Below, piece after piece: positions 6,215 through 7,758 of a DNA stretch of 7,758 bases (position 1 is the stretch's first letter; each line of letters begins with the position of its first letter). Under the pieces are notes generated by a model, which had not been told where the DNA came from, made no database searches, and saw only the letters and a list, made by a program, of their open reading frames with translations. The position numbers and the translations under genes are program-made. The DNA is taken from the NCBI GenBank assembly GCA_902488785.1, contig CABTXJ010000032.1, positions 1 to 7,758 of the forward strand, read 5' to 3'. This stretch comes from an uncultured Eubacteriales bacterium (GTDB taxonomy: Bacteria; Bacillota; Clostridia; TANB77; CAG-508).

Positions 6215-7495
6215 ATGAATAAAAAAGAAAATAATAATAGCAATAACAAAAAAATAAAAAGTAAAAACAAATATATGTTATATTTAATGGCTCTTACTAT
6301 TGCTTTGCTTGTTGTTGGTATATCAAATATTAATGTATCAAAAGCTAGTGAAGAAGTTACAGTTACCGCAGAACACGAATGCCCAATATTATTAAAAAAA
6401 GGTAGTGTAAGAATTGGAACATCATTTGCAACAGCTAATATAAATGGTGTAAATTATCCTGCATATTGTTTGGACGTAAACAAAAAAGGAGTTGGTGAAA
6501 ATTTAAAAAGCTATAAAGTGAAAATAGGAGAAACAATAGATAATCAAGGTGTATATAGAGCAATAATAAATGGATACCCATATGTATCATTAAAGGAATT
6601 AGGAGTTGAAACTAAAGAAGAGGCATTCACTGCAACAAAACAAGCAGTATATACAATGCTATATAATAGGAATATAAGTGAATATTCTGCGATTGATACT
6701 ACAGAAGGAAAAAGAACATATGAAGCATATAAGAAAATAGTGGAAAAAGCAAGAAATAGTAGAGAAAATTATGATCAAGGAACTATAAAAATTGAAGAAT
6801 TATCCGATTGGGAAGTTATAGACAATAAGTATTTAAGAAAAAAAGTGATAGTAAAATCAAATAAAAAAGGTGATGTTAAGATTAATTTAGAATCTGATCT
6901 TAAAACTATAAAACTAACTAATTTAAAAGGTGATATTAAAGATGAATTTAAATGTGATGAACAAATGTATTTAACAGTTGGAATAAAAGAACTTAAAAAT
7001 AATGGAAAAATAGTTATTAATGCAAAAGGTAGCTTAGTTACAAATCCTATATTATTTTCAAAACCAGAAAAAAATGAAAATCAAGAATATGCTATATCTG
7101 GTATGAAAGTAAGAGGAAATGTAGAAACTAAAAAAGAAATAATATATGAAAAAAATAATACTAGAATAAGGCTTATAAAAATAGATGGTGAGAGTAAAGA
7201 ACCGTTAGATGAAGTAGAATTTAAAATATTAGATGAAAATAAAAAAGAAATAGGAACATATATAACAGATATAAATGGTGAAATCATATTTGAAGATCTT
7301 GTGCCTGGAAAATATTATTTGTTAGAAACAAAAAGTAAAGTAGGATATTTAAAAGCAGATGAACCAGTTGAAATAGATGTAAATTATAATGAAGATATTA
7401 CAATAAAAGTTGATAATACTAAAATACCTAAGATTGAAAAAACACCTAAAGAAAAGAGGATAGAAATAAAAAGATTGCCAAGAACAGGTTGTTAA
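6215..7495 (+). CDS. Secreted thioester-domain (TQXA-like) surface protein with SpaA-type domain and terminal LPRTGC
   Basis: This is probably a covalent adhesin, by family analogy. The 426-residue product has a signal peptide (hydrophobic 20-37, likely cut after SKA at 44). An N-terminal thioester-type domain follows (about 55-185), with Cys85 in AYCLD and candidate partner Gln143 in TATKQAVY. A beta-rich middle (about 190-290) precedes a SpaA/Cna_B fold (about 316-403). That fold carries the expected intramolecular isopeptide trio: Lys322 (LIKID), Glu371 (LLETK) and Asn401 (VDNTK). The end reads RLPRTGC then stop: a sortase motif (421-425) with no hydrophobic segment or basic tail. The other two frames after the motif encode only short Lys/Asn-rich stretches, so a simple frameshift does not explain it. 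The ATG at 6215 has GAAAGG (6203-6208) 6 bases upstream. The preceding sortase gene is the likely partner. Ligand and attachment site are unknown. Confidence 0.88.
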   Translation: MNKKENNNSNNKKIKSKNKYMLYLMALTIALLVVGISNINVSKASEEVTVTAEHECPILLKKGSVRIGTSFATANINGVNYPAYCLDVNKKGVGENLKSYKVKIGETIDNQGVYRAIINGYPYVSLKELGVETKEEAFTATKQAVYTMLYNRNISEYSAIDTTEGKRTYEAYKKIVEKARNSRENYDQGTIKIEELSDWEVIDNKYLRKKVIVKSNKKGDVKINLESDLKTIKLTNLKGDIKDEFKCDEQMYLTVGIKELKNNGKIVINAKGSLVTNPILFSKPEKNENQEYAISGMKVRGNVETKKEIIYEKNNTRIRLIKIDGESKEPLDEVEFKILDENKKEIGTYITDINGEIIFEDLVPGKYYLLETKSKVGYLKADEPVEIDVNYNEDITIKVDNTKIPKIEKTPKEKRIEIKRLPRTGC

Positions 7496-7566
7496 AAAAT
7501 CTAATAGAAAATAAAGAAAAATTAAAATTTAAAAATTCAAAATAAAAAATATAATTATAATAATAG

Positions 7567-7609
7567 ATTAAAAATAATATAGTTACATAAAAACTATATT
7601 ATTTTTAAT
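7567..7609. terminator. AT-rich perfect 18-bp hairpin, probable terminator after the surface-protein gene
   Basis: An 18-base arm (7567-7584) and its exact reverse complement (7592-7609) enclose 7 bases. Both arms carry a run of five A or T near their outer ends, so the hairpin could stop transcripts from either side. Only one pair is G-C, which is weak for a standard terminator, but perfect pairing over 18 bp is unlikely to be accidental. It lies about 70 bases after the stop codon at 7495. Confidence 0.68.
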
Positions 7610-7627
7610 ATTTAATAAATTAACAAA

Positions 7628-7655
7628 ACTAATTTAGTATTTTCAAGGCACTAAA
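7628..7655. repeat. Repeated ACTAA/TTAGT half-sites upstream of the right-edge promoter
   Basis: ACTAA-T-TTAGT (7628-7638) is a perfect palindrome, and a third half-site ACTAA occurs at 7650-7654. They lie 20-46 bases before the -35 of the promoter at 7674. The spacing would suit a regulator, but the half-sites are short and AT-rich. Confidence 0.25.
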
Positions 7656-7673
7656 AAACAGATATATAATTTC

Positions 7674-7702
7674 TTTACATAATGCTATAATTATGTTATA
7701 AT
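7674..7702 (+). promoter_or_regulatory. Extended -10 promoter for a gene beyond the right edge
   Basis: TTTACA (7674-7679) and TATAAT (7697-7702) are 17 bases apart, with TGT before the -10, giving the same TGTTATAAT element as the rpmB promoter. No start codon with a ribosome-binding site follows within the 56 remaining bases, so the gene begins outside the window. The sequence TATAATTAT occurs twice (7686-7694 and 7697-7705), 11 bp apart, across the spacer and -10. Confidence 0.7.
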
Positions 7703-7743
7703 TATTTTATCTTATTTATACATTATTGTTTAAAGATAAAATA
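7703..7743. repeat. 11-bp inverted repeat downstream of the right-edge promoter
   Basis: An 11-base arm (7703-7713, core TTTTATCTT) and its exact reverse complement (7733-7743) enclose 19 bases. The left arm begins directly after the -10 and spans the predicted start near 7709. The arm centres are 30 bp apart, about three helical turns. An operator is possible; an RNA hairpin would lack part of its left arm. Confidence 0.4.
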
Positions 7744-7758
7744 TATTGTGATATAGAA

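Noticed and set aside
7081..7287. Minus-strand frame opposite the SpaA-type domain
   Set aside because: It is a shadow of the well-supported surface-protein gene, with no site for translation start.
7480..7560. Frameshift hiding a normal sorting-signal tail after LPRTG
   Set aside because: Both alternative frames downstream give short Lys/Asn-rich peptides with no hydrophobic run.

Overview
The window is a strongly AT-rich stretch of bacterial chromosome. Its ribosome-binding sites are purine-rich and Bacillota-like (GGAGG types), its stop codons are TAA and TAG, tryptophan is read from TGG, and it carries a sortase with a cell-wall-type surface protein. Together these suggest a Gram-positive member of the Bacillota, probably a Clostridia-like, possibly uncultured, host-associated lineage. 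No species can be named from the sequence alone.

The left part (1-4149, + strand) is a compact housekeeping run. It holds the 3' part of priA (replication restart helicase, cut by the left edge), hisS (histidyl-tRNA synthetase) 14 bases later, rpmB (ribosomal protein L28) with its own extended -10 promoter, and nth (endonuclease III) two bases after rpmB. A 13-bp-stem hairpin with an A-tract on one side and a T-tract on the other (4236-4268) can end transcription from both directions.

The centre (4322-4933) holds a minus-strand gene for a small three-helix membrane protein of unknown role. It is divergent from the next block. Promoters for both directions can be read in the gap, and each is associated with an inverted repeat.

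The right part (4934-7495, + strand) is a two-gene surface module: a membrane-anchored sortase with an unusually long extracellular region before the catalytic domain, then a secreted protein with an N-terminal thioester (TQXA-like) domain, a beta-rich middle and a SpaA/Cna_B-type domain. The surface protein ends in LPRTGC directly before the stop codon, with no hydrophobic segment or charged tail after the sorting motif and none encoded in either other frame downstream. This is the most unusual element of the window: apparently a dedicated sortase and substrate pair in which the normal sorting signal is reduced to its bare recognition pentapeptide. The module is driven by a perfect-consensus sigma-70/sigma-A promoter (TTGACA, 17 bp, TATAAT) with a 9-bp palindrome at the predicted start site. 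An AT-rich 18-bp perfect hairpin follows the surface gene, and a further promoter with palindromic repeats at the right edge points to another gene beyond the window.

No tRNA, rRNA, CRISPR array, insertion sequence or known riboswitch was recognised.
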